Assembly (NCBI RefSeq): GCF_025685625.1
Contig: NZ_JAGSYI010000002.1
Coordinates: 1,178,001-1,242,000, forward strand
Source: Acidicapsa acidisoli
GTDB lineage: Bacteria > Acidobacteriota > Terriglobia > Terriglobales > Acidobacteriaceae
DNA: 64,000 nucleotides
Direction of reading: 5' to 3'
Shown: piece after piece, positions 25,477 to 35,072 of the stretch
How the letters are laid out: each line of letters starts with the position of its first letter
Position numbering within the stretch: the stretch's first letter is position 1
Translations under genes and position numbers: made by a program
The notes under the pieces: generated by a model
Seen by the model: only the letters and a program-made list of their open reading frames with translations
What the model was told of the DNA's origin: nothing
The model's database searches: none

Positions 25477-26550
25477 CTAAGAGCTTTTGACTTGCGACAA
25501 CTTGAAGTTAGTCACCGCATAGGTTATGTCAATCGGTTTCGGATGGTTGGGGTCTGTCGTATCAACCACATCGTATTGCTGGCCGGGGATATCCAGAACA
25601 ATGTCTTTCTTGATGTTGTGGTTGGAATCCATCAACGGCGCTGCCTGGGTTGAATTCATAACCACCCAAAAGCCAGGTTTTAAGAGAAATGGGTTTGACG
25701 AACTACCATCGTAGAGCCGAAAGTCCAAGAGCTTCCCCTTAAGTATTGGAATCAAGTCGTGCTGTTGTGAGAGTTGGGCGGCCATTGTTCCTATCGCCTT
25801 CACAGTGTCTAGAGCAAGTTTCGGCATTGGAATAAGACCAAGAAGTCCAGAGTCGCTGACCGTGCCAAACGCTTTTATAATATGGTCCCAGATGCTTTCC
25901 TTCTTCATTACGGCGAGGCCGAGCTGAAGCTGTAGTTCTCCATTGACTATCGTCACGTTATCGCCTGGCGAAGAGAAGGATGTAAGCGAGTTTTGCTGTG
26001 CAAGGGTAGACTGTTTGTCGGCCCCTTTCATAGAGTCCGATGCGATATTGACGCCGGAAAGGACGATCCACTGGAATACCTCGTCGAATTCGTCAACAGC
26101 TTGCGCCGTGAATGTTAACTGCACATTATTTTGCCCAGTATTCCAGTACTGAGTCGCATCCTGCGAGGATGTATGAAAGTTATAGATGCTGGACTGAAGT
26201 GTGTAGTTCCCAGGCTTTACCGTGGTGCTATCGACCTTGAGATTATAGGGATTGATTAGCTGGTTGGTCGCCGTGTCCCAGAAGAAGAATAGTACACCCG
26301 GTAAGGCACCTGGAGCCGGAGCAGCATAAAGAGAACTCTTTTTGCCAAGATATAAGTGTTCTAGTTCGCCAGGGGAGTAAGCGGAGCGCACATCGAAGTA
26401 GCTCTGCAATGCAGTGAGATCGCGAGCATCGTTATGGGGCGCCTGTTGTGCGGAGGACCCCAGCGACTGCTCCAAAACGCTAATTGCAGCCAGGGCTTTG
26501 GGAGCGCCCGATAAAAAGGCTCTCCTCGAAATCGATACCGGAAGACGCAT
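25477..26550 (-). CDS. Tat-exported protein, first gene of cargo unit 1
   Basis: The 357-residue protein starts at 26550 (AAGGAGG, then 7 bp, ATG). The N-terminus has a twin-arginine signal (SISRRAFLSGAPKALAAISV), so it is probably folded before export. The mature part has no cofactor or catalytic motif I recognise; it is polar and beta-rich with several Tyr and Asn (LYDGSSSNPFLLKPGFWVVM). It opens cargo unit 1, and the palindrome at 26635-26652 lies 85 bp before the start. Family unknown. Confidence 0.75.
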   Translation of the reverse strand: MRLPVSISRRAFLSGAPKALAAISVLEQSLGSSAQQAPHNDARDLTALQSYFDVRSAYSPGELEHLYLGKKSSLYAAPAPGALPGVLFFFWDTATNQLINPYNLKVDSTTVKPGNYTLQSSIYNFHTSSQDATQYWNTGQNNVQLTFTAQAVDEFDEVFQWIVLSGVNIASDSMKGADKQSTLAQQNSLTSFSSPGDNVTIVNGELQLQLGLAVMKKESIWDHIIKAFGTVSDSGLLGLIPMPKLALDTVKAIGTMAAQLSQQHDLIPILKGKLLDFRLYDGSSSNPFLLKPGFWVVMNSTQAAPLMDSNHNIKKDIVLDIPGQQYDVVDTTDPNHPKPIDITYAVTNFKLSQVKSS

Positions 26551-26634
26551 GGACAACCCTCCTTGCGGGCGCAGGCCATTTGAGCCTTGGAGCGCCCTCA
26601 AGGGCTAGGATTCCATAGCCTTTCACCTGGCCAC

Positions 26635-26652
26635 ATCTCCCATTTGGGAGAT
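26635..26652. promoter_or_regulatory. Cargo palindrome, copy 1 (ATCTCCCATTTGGGAGAT)
   Basis: The two 8-bp arms are perfect inverted repeats around a 2-bp centre. It lies 85 bp upstream of the Tat-exported gene at 26550. Identical or near-identical copies at 35073-35090 and 40880-40897 hold the same position before two other minus-strand units, so I read it as an operator or activator site shared by the cargo genes. The binding protein is not known; the regulators at 26677-29538 and 29761-30885 are candidates. Confidence 0.7.
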
Positions 26653-26676
26653 ATCTTCGGCTACCGGTGGATCGGC

Positions 26677-29538
26677 CTATTGTGCGGAGTGAAAGGAACG
26701 CAGAAATGCGTCGATCTTGATGGCAAAGATTCCATAACCGAGTTGCTCCGCGTCGTGCTTCACGCGTTCCAACTCCGGTTTTGCGGATGGCCCTTGCTGA
26801 TGAAAGTGCAACTCGGCGAGTCCCAGACGGGCCTGCAGCTCGACGTAACGCGCCCTCCGAGTCTGCGCCATCTGCAGAGCTCGATCGAAATCGGCATCTG
26901 CTCCGGGGTAGTCACGGTCGGTCATCCTAACATCGCCCCGCGCGAGCAGCATGTCCGGCAAGGGCTCGTGAGCCAGCGATTTCTGGTCGCGAGCAAATGC
27001 CTCGCGGATCTCTTCTTTAGCTTCTTGCAATCTACCTTGGGAGAACAGGGTTTGGGCAATTAACGCGTAATTTGCGGAGCAACAAACATTCCCCACCACC
27101 AGCTGCTGATCCAGTTTGAGCTGTTCCCGTGCCAGGACTTCTGCCCTAGCCGGATTTTGCACGAGTTCCAATCTTGCCAAATCGCCAAGCGCTTCACGCA
27201 CCTGATTGAGGCGGCCAAAAGAGCGCATAGTGGCCAGGCTGTCTTGTAGGGTCCGCTCGGCGTCATCCATTTTTCCCGATCGGAACAGTGATATTCCCAA
27301 ACGAATTCTTGCGATGGCGGCACGATCTCGTTGGCCTAACTCTTCATATGCCTGGCTCGATTGTCGAAAGAATTGTATGGCCTCTGGATTACGTCCTTCC
27401 ACCTGATCCACAATCCCCAGATCAAGCAGGCGACCAGCGATCCGGCTCTTGTCGTTTGCAGCCTGGCTCAACGCCATCGCCTTTAGATAGAAGATGCGCG
27501 CCTCTTCATACTGCAAACGCTGCATGGCCTCATCGCCGATCAAACTGTAGACGTACCCCTCTTCCGCTTCATTTCCAATGGTGTGATAGATGGCAGCGGC
27601 CTGATTGTACATCTTGACCGCCTCTGGCATTCCACCGTCAGGGGCGCGATCTACTGCCATTCGGACAATCCCAAGGTGCGAGAGGCAATAGGCTATGCCA
27701 GCATTGTCACCTATCGCTTGACTCAGGCTAAGCGACTCATTGAAAAACGCCCGTGCAGTTGGAGCATCGCCCTTCTTCCACGCCATGTTTGCCTGACGAT
27801 TTAATGCTCTGGCCATGCCGCCGCGGTCGCCAATTGAGTCATAGCTCTGTCCCGCCAAGCGCCACAGACGCAGTGCATCGGTCCAATTGCCAAGCATATC
27901 GTTGGCGTCACCCTGCTCCATTCGCGCATCGGCAACGAGCAAACCTACACTCTGCGCCTCTGCATGTACTTCCGCCTGTTTTGAGGCCGCGAGTTGCCCT
28001 TGATAGTCAGAGCGCGCGGAATCGGCGGCAGCCTCGACGAGATCAACACGAGGATCTGACCGCGCAGTCTCATTCTTACTCCGCAAGGTACGCACGGTCT
28101 CTACCGCAAGCTGCGCTTTTGCTGCGTTTATCTGCGCAGTTGCTAATTTCAATCCATAGCTGACGCTGTCTGGATATCGAAGAAAGAGTTTCGTGTAAAT
28201 GCCGACCGCAGCCGGCCAATCACTTTTGGCTTCGTCGGCAAGCCCCTCATATTCAAGTTGCTGAATTGGCGAAAGTCCTTTCGCCAGATTCATGGCAATT
28301 AACGCTTCCTGCTGGCTCTTCTTTTGATAGCCAAGTGCGGCCCATGCAGTCGAAAGAGCCGCGTGCGTTGCGGCGTGCTCGGGTTCGAATTGCTCTGCTT
28401 GAGTCAAGAGTGCACTCGCCTCCTCAGGCTCGAAGTGCTCCAATGCTGAGGTTCCTTCTGCGTAGAGCCGTGCCGCCGCGAGAATCGACGGTAGAGTAGC
28501 CCGCAAATAACCCAACGACTGGTTTGAAAGCTGCTTCAACCCCAGCTTCGACCTGAGCACTTCTCCCGCATTGAAAACCAGTTGTGCGATATCGCCCTTG
28601 GCCCCAACGACAGTCATCGACTCCGGGCTCTTGTGATCTCGCGTTTTGTCCAGGCAGACATTGAGGCGCCAGCGGTCTCCTGATGCCCCGTCATCGGTCG
28701 CAGAATAGTCGCCGTAGACGACCATATCGGCGTCGAAAGCCCTACGAGCAGTATCAAGCACTTTGCGCGGCAATTCGGCGCAACCGCCTTCGGCAGCTCG
28801 TGTCCGAAGTTCAGGATTGTTTGCCCCCTGAACGACTTGGAGATCTCCGCCTGCGCCAAGATCGGTCGAGAGCCAGTCCGCCACGGAGTGGGATACCCAA
28901 ATATTCTCAGATGAGTTCGAAACGTCTTGGAAACCGAGAACCAGAACTGTCGGGCGACTGTGAACGGGAGACATAGATTTTCCGTGCAACCACAATGCGA
29001 TCAGGAATACCGCCAAAACGATGCCGCCAAGAGCGGCCATCCACCAGGAAGAAAACTGGCGATACAGGCGTCCGTGTGCGGGAACGAGTGGGACCGGTAA
29101 CTCCCGAAGAATCTCAGGTTCGCTTACAGCGTCGACAGACTCGATAGACCGCGCCACCTCCAGCGGTGTCGTCGAACTTTCTCGATTGGGATTGGTTTGC
29201 TCGATCGTGGCTTCGCCGAGGAAGCGGTAGCCGCGCCCCTTGAGCGTTTCGATGTAACGCGGCTTGGCAGGATCGTCGTTCAGGCTCGAACGCAGCTTGG
29301 CGATCGCCTTGTCGAGCCGGCGATCGAAGTCGCCCTCGATCTCCCCAGGCCATAAAGCGGCGACCAGCTCGGAGCGCTGGACAATATCTCCGTCAGCTTC
29401 AATGAGCATCGAGAGGACTTTGGCGGGTTGACGCTCAAGGCGCAGCCGTATCCCGGAGCGGCTCAATTCGCCTGTCTTCGAGTTAAATGAGTAGGGAGAG
29501 AACCTCACCTGTCCTTTGGATTTTGCCTCAGCAGGCAT
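26677..29538 (-). CDS. CadC-like membrane regulator with tetratricopeptide repeats
   Basis: The 953-residue protein has an OmpR/CadC-type winged helix at residues about 10-110 (LLIEADGDIVQRSELVAALW-like region, KAIAKLRSSLNDDPAKPRYI, LKGRGYRF), then a transmembrane helix near 168-188 (MAALGGIVLAVFLIALWL). A long C-terminal part of about 12-15 TPR-like helical pairs follows, so the sensor lies outside the cytoplasm. CadC-type proteins bind DNA while anchored in the membrane. It is transcribed away from the LuxR-type gene at 29761 and lies beside cargo unit 1, making it a good candidate controller of the palindrome. Confidence 0.85.
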   Translation of the reverse strand: MPAEAKSKGQVRFSPYSFNSKTGELSRSGIRLRLERQPAKVLSMLIEADGDIVQRSELVAALWPGEIEGDFDRRLDKAIAKLRSSLNDDPAKPRYIETLKGRGYRFLGEATIEQTNPNRESSTTPLEVARSIESVDAVSEPEILRELPVPLVPAHGRLYRQFSSWWMAALGGIVLAVFLIALWLHGKSMSPVHSRPTVLVLGFQDVSNSSENIWVSHSVADWLSTDLGAGGDLQVVQGANNPELRTRAAEGGCAELPRKVLDTARRAFDADMVVYGDYSATDDGASGDRWRLNVCLDKTRDHKSPESMTVVGAKGDIAQLVFNAGEVLRSKLGLKQLSNQSLGYLRATLPSILAAARLYAEGTSALEHFEPEEASALLTQAEQFEPEHAATHAALSTAWAALGYQKKSQQEALIAMNLAKGLSPIQQLEYEGLADEAKSDWPAAVGIYTKLFLRYPDSVSYGLKLATAQINAAKAQLAVETVRTLRSKNETARSDPRVDLVEAAADSARSDYQGQLAASKQAEVHAEAQSVGLLVADARMEQGDANDMLGNWTDALRLWRLAGQSYDSIGDRGGMARALNRQANMAWKKGDAPTARAFFNESLSLSQAIGDNAGIAYCLSHLGIVRMAVDRAPDGGMPEAVKMYNQAAAIYHTIGNEAEEGYVYSLIGDEAMQRLQYEEARIFYLKAMALSQAANDKSRIAGRLLDLGIVDQVEGRNPEAIQFFRQSSQAYEELGQRDRAAIARIRLGISLFRSGKMDDAERTLQDSLATMRSFGRLNQVREALGDLARLELVQNPARAEVLAREQLKLDQQLVVGNVCCSANYALIAQTLFSQGRLQEAKEEIREAFARDQKSLAHEPLPDMLLARGDVRMTDRDYPGADADFDRALQMAQTRRARYVELQARLGLAELHFHQQGPSAKPELERVKHDAEQLGYGIFAIKIDAFLRSFHSAQ

Positions 29539-29760
29539 CGCTAACCCCGCTCCCGAGTGTGCCGTTTGTTTGTCAGTATTTTACATCAAGTCTTTTTCGA
29601 TCAACAATTTGCACGGGAAGGTTTACGGAGGGATCTAAGGGGTTGAGTTGTGTGGCCGGTTTTGAACATAGTTCTTCTAAGAGCTATCTTTGCCATTTCA
29701 GAGGGCTCACGAGAATCCGATAACGCAGAAAACACTACCCCCGCGGAGGCGCATCGCAAT
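29539..29760. promoter_or_regulatory. Divergent intergenic region between the two cargo regulators
   Basis: The CadC-like gene starts at 29538 and reads left; the LuxR-type gene reads right from 29761. The promoters of both must lie in these 222 bases. AT-rich patches occur near 29575-29615. I find no copy of the cargo palindrome here, so if either regulator binds the palindrome, it does not seem to control its own gene through that site. Confidence 0.5.
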
Positions 29761-30885
29761 ATGGTTGTTGGCGCAGAAGCAGTATCTCAGCTGATCGGAC
29801 AGCTCTATGGGGCAGCGGCAGACCCTGCGCGCTGGGAAGTCTTCCTGGAATCCATGATGCACACGATGGGGGGGACAGCTTCGAGCATCATCGTTCACGG
29901 CGACGAGGAGGCAGGCGTGGGCCGGCACACCGTGAGCAAAGGAATTCGAGACGAATATGCTCGGGCTTATGAGGAGTATTACAGCTCCAAGAATATTGTC
30001 CTTGAAGCCTCTCTCGCGATCGACCCTCTTAACTACGTCGGGACACTGCAGTCCTGCATAGATTTGGGAGTCTACCGAAGGAGCGAGATTTACAATGACT
30101 ACGCGCGCCCCCAGAATCTCTTTTACCAGTGCAGTGCTCTCCTGTCACGCAACGGCGGCAGTGCAGCTGCAATCTCGTTCATGCGTCCGGAGCGAGATGG
30201 CGCCTTTGGGGAGGAGCATGTGCAGTTGCTCACTTTGCTTGCGCCGCACATGCGTCAGGCCTTTCATATTCATGGAACGTTGCGGCGTCATGAGCGGTCC
30301 GAGGCAGGACTGGAAGCCGCCCTCGATCAATCTGAAACCGCGATGTTTCTGCTGGATGGAGCGGGGCGATTGCTACGCGCCAACGCTCGCGGGCATCAGA
30401 TGCTCGTCGAAGGCAATGGCCTAGTTGCAAGAAGCGGACAGTTGCAACCCTCGGTACCGCAGAACGGCCGGGAGTTCGACGAGTTGGTTTCAGCCACCTG
30501 CGCTACCGGTGCGGGACGTCGCCAGTTTCCAGGGGGTTTCCTGCTACTGCACCGTCTCGAGGGCCGTCCGCTGCACTGCAGATTGACTCCGTTCTACAGC
30601 TACAACTCGTTCCTCGAAGCATCGCCCTGCGCCATACTCCTAGTCGGTGATCCCGACCGCAGACCTTCTTCGCGAAGCGATGTGCTTCGAGCCCTCTACC
30701 GGCTGACTCCTTCAGAGGGCCAGTTGGCCGATCTGTTGCTCGCCGGCGAAACCGTCTCGACGGCCGCTGAAAAGCGCCGCATTACGGAAGAATCTGCTCG
30801 CACCCAATTAAAGAGCATCCTGCACAAGACCGATACCAGCCGCCAGAGCGACCTCATTCGGCTTCTCCTGAGTATTCCTGTCTGA
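29761..30885 (+). CDS. LuxR-type HTH regulator with a PAS-like sensor
   Basis: The 374-residue protein ends in a LuxR/GerE-type helix-turn-helix (LTPSEGQLADLLLAGETVST, then SARTQLKSILHKT). The N-terminal two-thirds looks like a GAF/PAS sensor (FYQCSALLSRNGGSAAAISF; SETAMFLLDGAGRLLRANA). The frame is open from a GTG at 29650, but GGAGG at 29745 favours the ATG at 29761. It is the only plus-strand gene of the cargo block and lies between cargo units, so it is a second candidate regulator of them. Its signal is unknown. Confidence 0.8.
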   Translation: MVVGAEAVSQLIGQLYGAAADPARWEVFLESMMHTMGGTASSIIVHGDEEAGVGRHTVSKGIRDEYARAYEEYYSSKNIVLEASLAIDPLNYVGTLQSCIDLGVYRRSEIYNDYARPQNLFYQCSALLSRNGGSAAAISFMRPERDGAFGEEHVQLLTLLAPHMRQAFHIHGTLRRHERSEAGLEAALDQSETAMFLLDGAGRLLRANARGHQMLVEGNGLVARSGQLQPSVPQNGREFDELVSATCATGAGRRQFPGGFLLLHRLEGRPLHCRLTPFYSYNSFLEASPCAILLVGDPDRRPSSRSDVLRALYRLTPSEGQLADLLLAGETVSTAAEKRRITEESARTQLKSILHKTDTSRQSDLIRLLLSIPV

Positions 30886-30967
30886 TTCGACCCAACCTGT
30901 CAGGCATCTCTCCAATTTCCGTTGGACGCTGGAGGCGGAGCGTCCTGGCATAGTTTCTTTTCCGGTG

Positions 30968-31729
30968 CTAGCTTTGGCTTGCAACCTTGCAATTTTCGCA
31001 AGTCGACTCGTGTAGCGCCAACTCGGTCCTTGATTGATCCACTAACGTTCTCGACTCTTCCTGCGCCGCAAGAAACAGTTGAATGGAGTCAGGTGATTTT
31101 TGGCTTTCACGAATAGTCCGCTGGCTGTGGAAATTCGCGCAAATATGTTCCCGATCAAGTAGCGTCTTCTTCAGTCTCAAACAAACCACGCAGGATGTGG
31201 TAAACATCCCACGTTTCGAATATGTTCCATCAAATACCCCTCGGCTGAATCCATAAGCTGTGCGGGTTCGGGTTTCCGGGTTATATAGTCCGTAGACAAT
31301 CACGTTATTTCCCAGTTCGAGGATCGTTTCGAAGCGATAACGCCTCCCTCCGATTGTGCCTTCAGCACCGAGCACGTCTTCGACGCTATCGAGTGTGCGG
31401 TGTGCGATCCCACGCTCCGGATCGTCGATCCACGGTGCATGCGGCTTTGAAGGATCCGGCCACGAGAATTCCATTTTTGAACCCCAGCGCACCTCATTGT
31501 TCGAACTGCGTATAGCTACCTTGGGATAACCAATATACACAGCGCCACCAAGCTTCAGCTCGATGAATACTTCAAAGTAAAAGAAATTCCCTGGCACGGG
31601 CGTCGCAGGCTGAGGTGGGCTGGCCGGCCGAGTCTCTTTGCGAGGCGGAGGCTTCAGGTTGAGCTGAATTGGCGCGCCACGCCACCCCTGCATCATCTTC
31701 ATAATCCCTTGCAAAACGCTTCGCAGCAT
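30968..31729 (-). CDS. Protein of unknown function between the cargo units
   Basis: The 253-residue protein has a Pro-rich N-terminal region (residues 25-50) and a probably beta-rich middle part (YFEVFIELKLGGAVYIGYPK; NNVIVYGLYNPETRTRTAYG). The C-terminal stretch contains three cysteine pairs or near-pairs (TTSCVVC, ICANF, CENCK). No signal peptide is visible, unlike most cargo products. The ribosome site at 31729 is weak and internal Met codons at residues 10-13 are alternatives. I do not recognise the family; it may be expressed from its own promoter in the 31730-31981 gap. Confidence 0.6.
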   Translation of the reverse strand: MLRSVLQGIMKMMQGWRGAPIQLNLKPPPRKETRPASPPQPATPVPGNFFYFEVFIELKLGGAVYIGYPKVAIRSSNNEVRWGSKMEFSWPDPSKPHAPWIDDPERGIAHRTLDSVEDVLGAEGTIGGRRYRFETILELGNNVIVYGLYNPETRTRTAYGFSRGVFDGTYSKRGMFTTSCVVCLRLKKTLLDREHICANFHSQRTIRESQKSPDSIQLFLAAQEESRTLVDQSRTELALHESTCENCKVASQS

Positions 31730-31981
31730 ATCAAATGGGAACCTTCAGCTCCTTCAAATGAGGCCGGGAGAGGGTGTGTCTCAGAACGTGTCGATTCGCT
31801 TTCGCCCAAAGTTTGGCACTACAGTTACCCTTCCCATCCGCCTCGCGCAATCAGCGCGGCCGCTTGGCTGCTTTGGTCTTGATAAGCGATCGGGTACAAC
31901 AGCCTAAAACCTGCTCATCCTCCTTCGCCAATTCTACTGACTCTGGCTGGTTGAGTGTGCTTTAGCCTCGGACAGGAAGAG

Positions 31982-34978
31982 TCACTGAACCGTCAATGCG
32001 ACGGTTCCAACCGAGGCGCTGATAGTTCCGGAAGTGCCGGTCACCGTGATTGTGTACGTTCCGGCAGTGGTACCTGAGTTCCCGCCGCTACTGCCTCCTC
32101 CACCACCACCGCAACCAACCAAACCAGTGGCAAGGACGAGAACAAGGAACCCCATGACTGCCAGCAAATAGCGCCGCCGTCTTGGAACTAGCAAGAACAG
32201 GACCGCTGCCAGCGCAGACCCACCCGCAGACGGCAAGAAAGGATTCTTGATTGTATTCGCAGCACTCGATGCCGCGGTGGTGGTCACCGTTAGCGTTGAT
32301 GTCTGGGCGGTCGCTCCGCTGAGAGTGACGGAAGCGGGATTGAGACTGCAAGTCGGCAAGTCGTTCACGCCGGATATGGACGTGGTGACGTTGCAGGTCA
32401 GGTTTACTGTCCCGCTAAAGCCGGTTGCCCCCACGACGCTAACCGTCCCGGTATTTCCTGTAGTTGAGCCGGATGTGACTGTGATGGAGGTTGTTCCTCC
32501 GTTACCTGGACCGAAGGGTGGCGGGGTGATTGTCAGCGCTATGCTCGCGGTCGCGCTCAACGGGCCGGAGATTCCGGTGACAGTTACCGTTACCGGTGTG
32601 GAATTGACTGCAGCCGAAGTGCTGGCCGCGAGAGTAAGCACCTGAGTCCCTGCGCCAGAGCCGGCAGCAAACGAGGCGGTCACTCCACTCGGCAGCCCGC
32701 CAGCGGATAGCGTGACACTTCCCGAAAAACCTCCCAAATCAGTCACAGTAATGGCGCTAGTTGCGCTGTTGCCCTCGGCAACCGAGACGGACGACGGTGA
32801 AGCCGATAGTGTGAAGCCCGGCACGGTGATGGTGTAGGCACCCGATGCAACGGTACTGGTTGCGTAGCCCGGAGCTGTGGCGAGCGCTTCGACAGTTTCT
32901 GTCGTGGAGACGGTAATCGGGCCGGTGTACTTGGTAGACGACGTCGTTGGCGTCGTTCCATTTGTGGTGTAGTAGATGGTTGCGCCCAGCGTCGAGGCGC
33001 TGATGGTTACTGTCTGAGCCGAGGTATACGTTCCGGCGGCGGGCGAGAACTTCGGCGTGGCCGCAACTGGCAGGTTGATCGTGTACGTTGCAGAGGCTAC
33101 GGCGCTGTTGCTGTAGCCGCTAGCCGCAGCAATGGCTTCAATCGTCTCTGAAGAGGAGACCGTGATGGGTCCGGAGTAGACGGTGGAGCTTGTCGTTGGC
33201 GTTGTTCCGTTCGTGGTGTAGTAGATCGTCGCGCCATCCGTCGCATCGCTGATGGTCACCGTCTGGATCGAGGTATACGTCCCGGCGGCGGGTGAAAGCA
33301 CCGGCGCGGCTGCTGAAATGTTGATCGTGTATGTTGCGGAGGCTACGGCGCTGTTGCTGTAGCCGCTGGCCGCTGCAATCGCCTCAATCGCCTCCGAAGA
33401 AGAGACCGTGATGGGCCCGGAGTAGACGGTGGAGTTTGTTGTCGGCGTAGTTCCGTCGGTGGTGTAGTAGATCGTAGCGCCAGTCGTTGCATCGCTGATG
33501 GTCACCGTCTGGACCGAGGTATACGTCCCGGCAGCAGGCGAGAACGTCGGCGTCGCCGCAGCCGGTAGCGTGGTGTACTCCCAGAGGTCATTCAGAAGGC
33601 CGGAGTTGCCGTTCGCGTAATAGGCCTGGCCACCCAAAAGCCAGAGATTGCCGGCTTTATCGGTCCAACCGACTGGAATATTTCGTGCTCCAGGCTCGTT
33701 GCCAGCAGCGGGATCGCCAAGTACACCATATACGCCGAGTTGACCGGGAGTGTCACTGCCGTTCATCCAGGCCCACTCCCCGGTCGACGGCACGTACTCC
33801 CAGAGGTCATTTAAGTAGCCGTTCAAGACCCGGTAATCCGCGCCGCCAAAGAGCCAGAGATTGCCACTCGTGTCTATCCAACCGAATCCGTACGCGCGGC
33901 CGCTCGGCATATTACTGGCGTTGGGCACCCCAAGCGTTCCATAAACGCCGGCTTGATCCTGAGTGTCGCTGCCGTCCATCCAGGTCCACTCCCCGGTCGT
34001 CGGAGTGTACTCCCAGAGGTCATTCAGTTCGCCCTCGTTGCTGTTCGCATCGGAACCGTCGCCACCAAAGAGCCACAGATTGCCGTTCGGGTCCGTCCAA
34101 GCGACAGCGCCAGTTCGCGCTCCCGGTTCGCCTGCACTGCCCAGAGCTCGATAGGAGCCGGGCTCGCCCACCGTATTGCTGCCGCCGACCCAGGTCCACT
34201 CCCCAGTCGGCGGGGCATTTGGATTGGTCGATGGAGTGTACTCCCAGAGGTCATTCAGTCCGCCCTCATTGCTGTTCACATCAAAACCGTTGCCACCAAA
34301 GAGCCACAGATTGCCGCTCGCGTCCCTCCATCCGACCGCGGCCATCCGCGCTCCCGGTTCGCCCCCAGCGCCCAGGGCTCCGTAGGAGCCGGGTTGATTT
34401 CCCGCACTGGTGCCGCCGACCCATGTCCACTCCCCGATCGATGGAGTGTACTCCCAAAGGTCGTTCAAACGGCCACCACCGGTGCCTCCGGAGAGGCCGA
34501 AGCCCCCGAAAAGCCAGAAGTTACCACTCGCGTCCGTCCAACCGACCGCCCATTCACGCCCTCCCGGCATATTGCTGGGCCAGGGTCCGTCCTTCAAATA
34601 GTAGACGCCCTGTTGACCCGCTGTATTGCTGCCGCTAATCCAGGTCCACTCTCCGGTAGATGGCGTGTACTTCCAGAGATCATTCAGATACCCGGCGCGC
34701 CCGTTCACATCAAAGCCCTCGCCACCAAAGAGCCAGACATTACCGTTCGAATCCATCGATGTGACGGCACCAGCGCGAGCCCCCGGGAAGTTACCGGCAG
34801 CGGGCACGCCCAGCGTTCCATAGACGCCGGGTTGACTCGCCGAGTTGCTGCCACCCATCCAGGCCCAGGCTCGTGATTGCGCTTGTACTGTATGACAGAG
34901 GCTCAGCAAGCTGATGACAAGAAGTGTCATACCTAGCCCAATGACATGTTGGCCCCGTTGCCCGCCACGGCTTTTCAT
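31982..34978 (-). CDS. Kelch-propeller and chitobiase-like repeat surface protein
   Basis: The 998-residue protein is the only gene of cargo unit 2. A signal peptide ending in VQAQS is followed by six Kelch-type blades (each with GNLWLFGG, LNDLWEYTPSTGEWTW), then three beta-sandwich repeats of the chitobiase/FN3 type (FSPAAGTYTS, ATIYYTT.GTTPTT). A further Ig-like segment follows, then a C-terminal hydrophobic region with RRRRYLLAVMGFLVLVLATG and a Gly-rich tail. I set the start at 34978 because AAAGG lies 8 bp before it; the ATG at 34996 lacks a site. Probably displayed at the cell surface for adhesion or glycan binding. Palindrome copy 2 lies 95 bp upstream. Confidence 0.85.
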   Translation of the reverse strand: MKSRGGQRGQHVIGLGMTLLVISLLSLCHTVQAQSRAWAWMGGSNSASQPGVYGTLGVPAAGNFPGARAGAVTSMDSNGNVWLFGGEGFDVNGRAGYLNDLWKYTPSTGEWTWISGSNTAGQQGVYYLKDGPWPSNMPGGREWAVGWTDASGNFWLFGGFGLSGGTGGGRLNDLWEYTPSIGEWTWVGGTSAGNQPGSYGALGAGGEPGARMAAVGWRDASGNLWLFGGNGFDVNSNEGGLNDLWEYTPSTNPNAPPTGEWTWVGGSNTVGEPGSYRALGSAGEPGARTGAVAWTDPNGNLWLFGGDGSDANSNEGELNDLWEYTPTTGEWTWMDGSDTQDQAGVYGTLGVPNASNMPSGRAYGFGWIDTSGNLWLFGGADYRVLNGYLNDLWEYVPSTGEWAWMNGSDTPGQLGVYGVLGDPAAGNEPGARNIPVGWTDKAGNLWLLGGQAYYANGNSGLLNDLWEYTTLPAAATPTFSPAAGTYTSVQTVTISDATTGATIYYTTDGTTPTTNSTVYSGPITVSSSEAIEAIAAASGYSNSAVASATYTINISAAAPVLSPAAGTYTSIQTVTISDATDGATIYYTTNGTTPTTSSTVYSGPITVSSSETIEAIAAASGYSNSAVASATYTINLPVAATPKFSPAAGTYTSAQTVTISASTLGATIYYTTNGTTPTTSSTKYTGPITVSTTETVEALATAPGYATSTVASGAYTITVPGFTLSASPSSVSVAEGNSATSAITVTDLGGFSGSVTLSAGGLPSGVTASFAAGSGAGTQVLTLAASTSAAVNSTPVTVTVTGISGPLSATASIALTITPPPFGPGNGGTTSITVTSGSTTGNTGTVSVVGATGFSGTVNLTCNVTTSISGVNDLPTCSLNPASVTLSGATAQTSTLTVTTTAASSAANTIKNPFLPSAGGSALAAVLFLLVPRRRRYLLAVMGFLVLVLATGLVGCGGGGGGSSGGNSGTTAGTYTITVTGTSGTISASVGTVALTVQ
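32815..34880 (-). repeat. Tandem coding repeats of the Kelch and chitobiase-like domains
   Basis: Within the 31982-34978 gene, three copies of a repeat of about 270 bp (chitobiase-like sandwich) lie at about 32830-33560, and six copies of a Kelch unit lie at about 33570-34870. The DNA is similar enough between copies for recombination or replication slippage to change the copy number. This is coding sequence and not a CRISPR array. Confidence 0.7.
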
Positions 34979-35072
34979 GGATATGTACCTTTCCACCGAT
35001 CTGAATACGCAGCCTCGCGGGCGTCATTCGAATCGTTGTAGGCATAAGGTAGCGATCTTTAAGATGATGCGC

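Noticed and set aside
29650-29760. GTG start for the LuxR-type gene
   Set aside because: No ribosome site at 29650 and the extra residues are not conserved-looking; GGAGG favours 29761.
31730-31760. Fourth copy of the cargo palindrome before the 31729 gene
   Set aside because: Only a half-site-like TTCCCATTTG is present, with no second arm.
33685-34876. Long plus-strand frames with repeats, possible second repeat protein
   Set aside because: These mirror the Kelch repeats of the minus-strand gene; composition is Pro/Arg/Ser-rich and there is no ribosome site.
32815-34880. CRISPR-like regular repeats
   Set aside because: The repeats are coding, in frame and without spacers.
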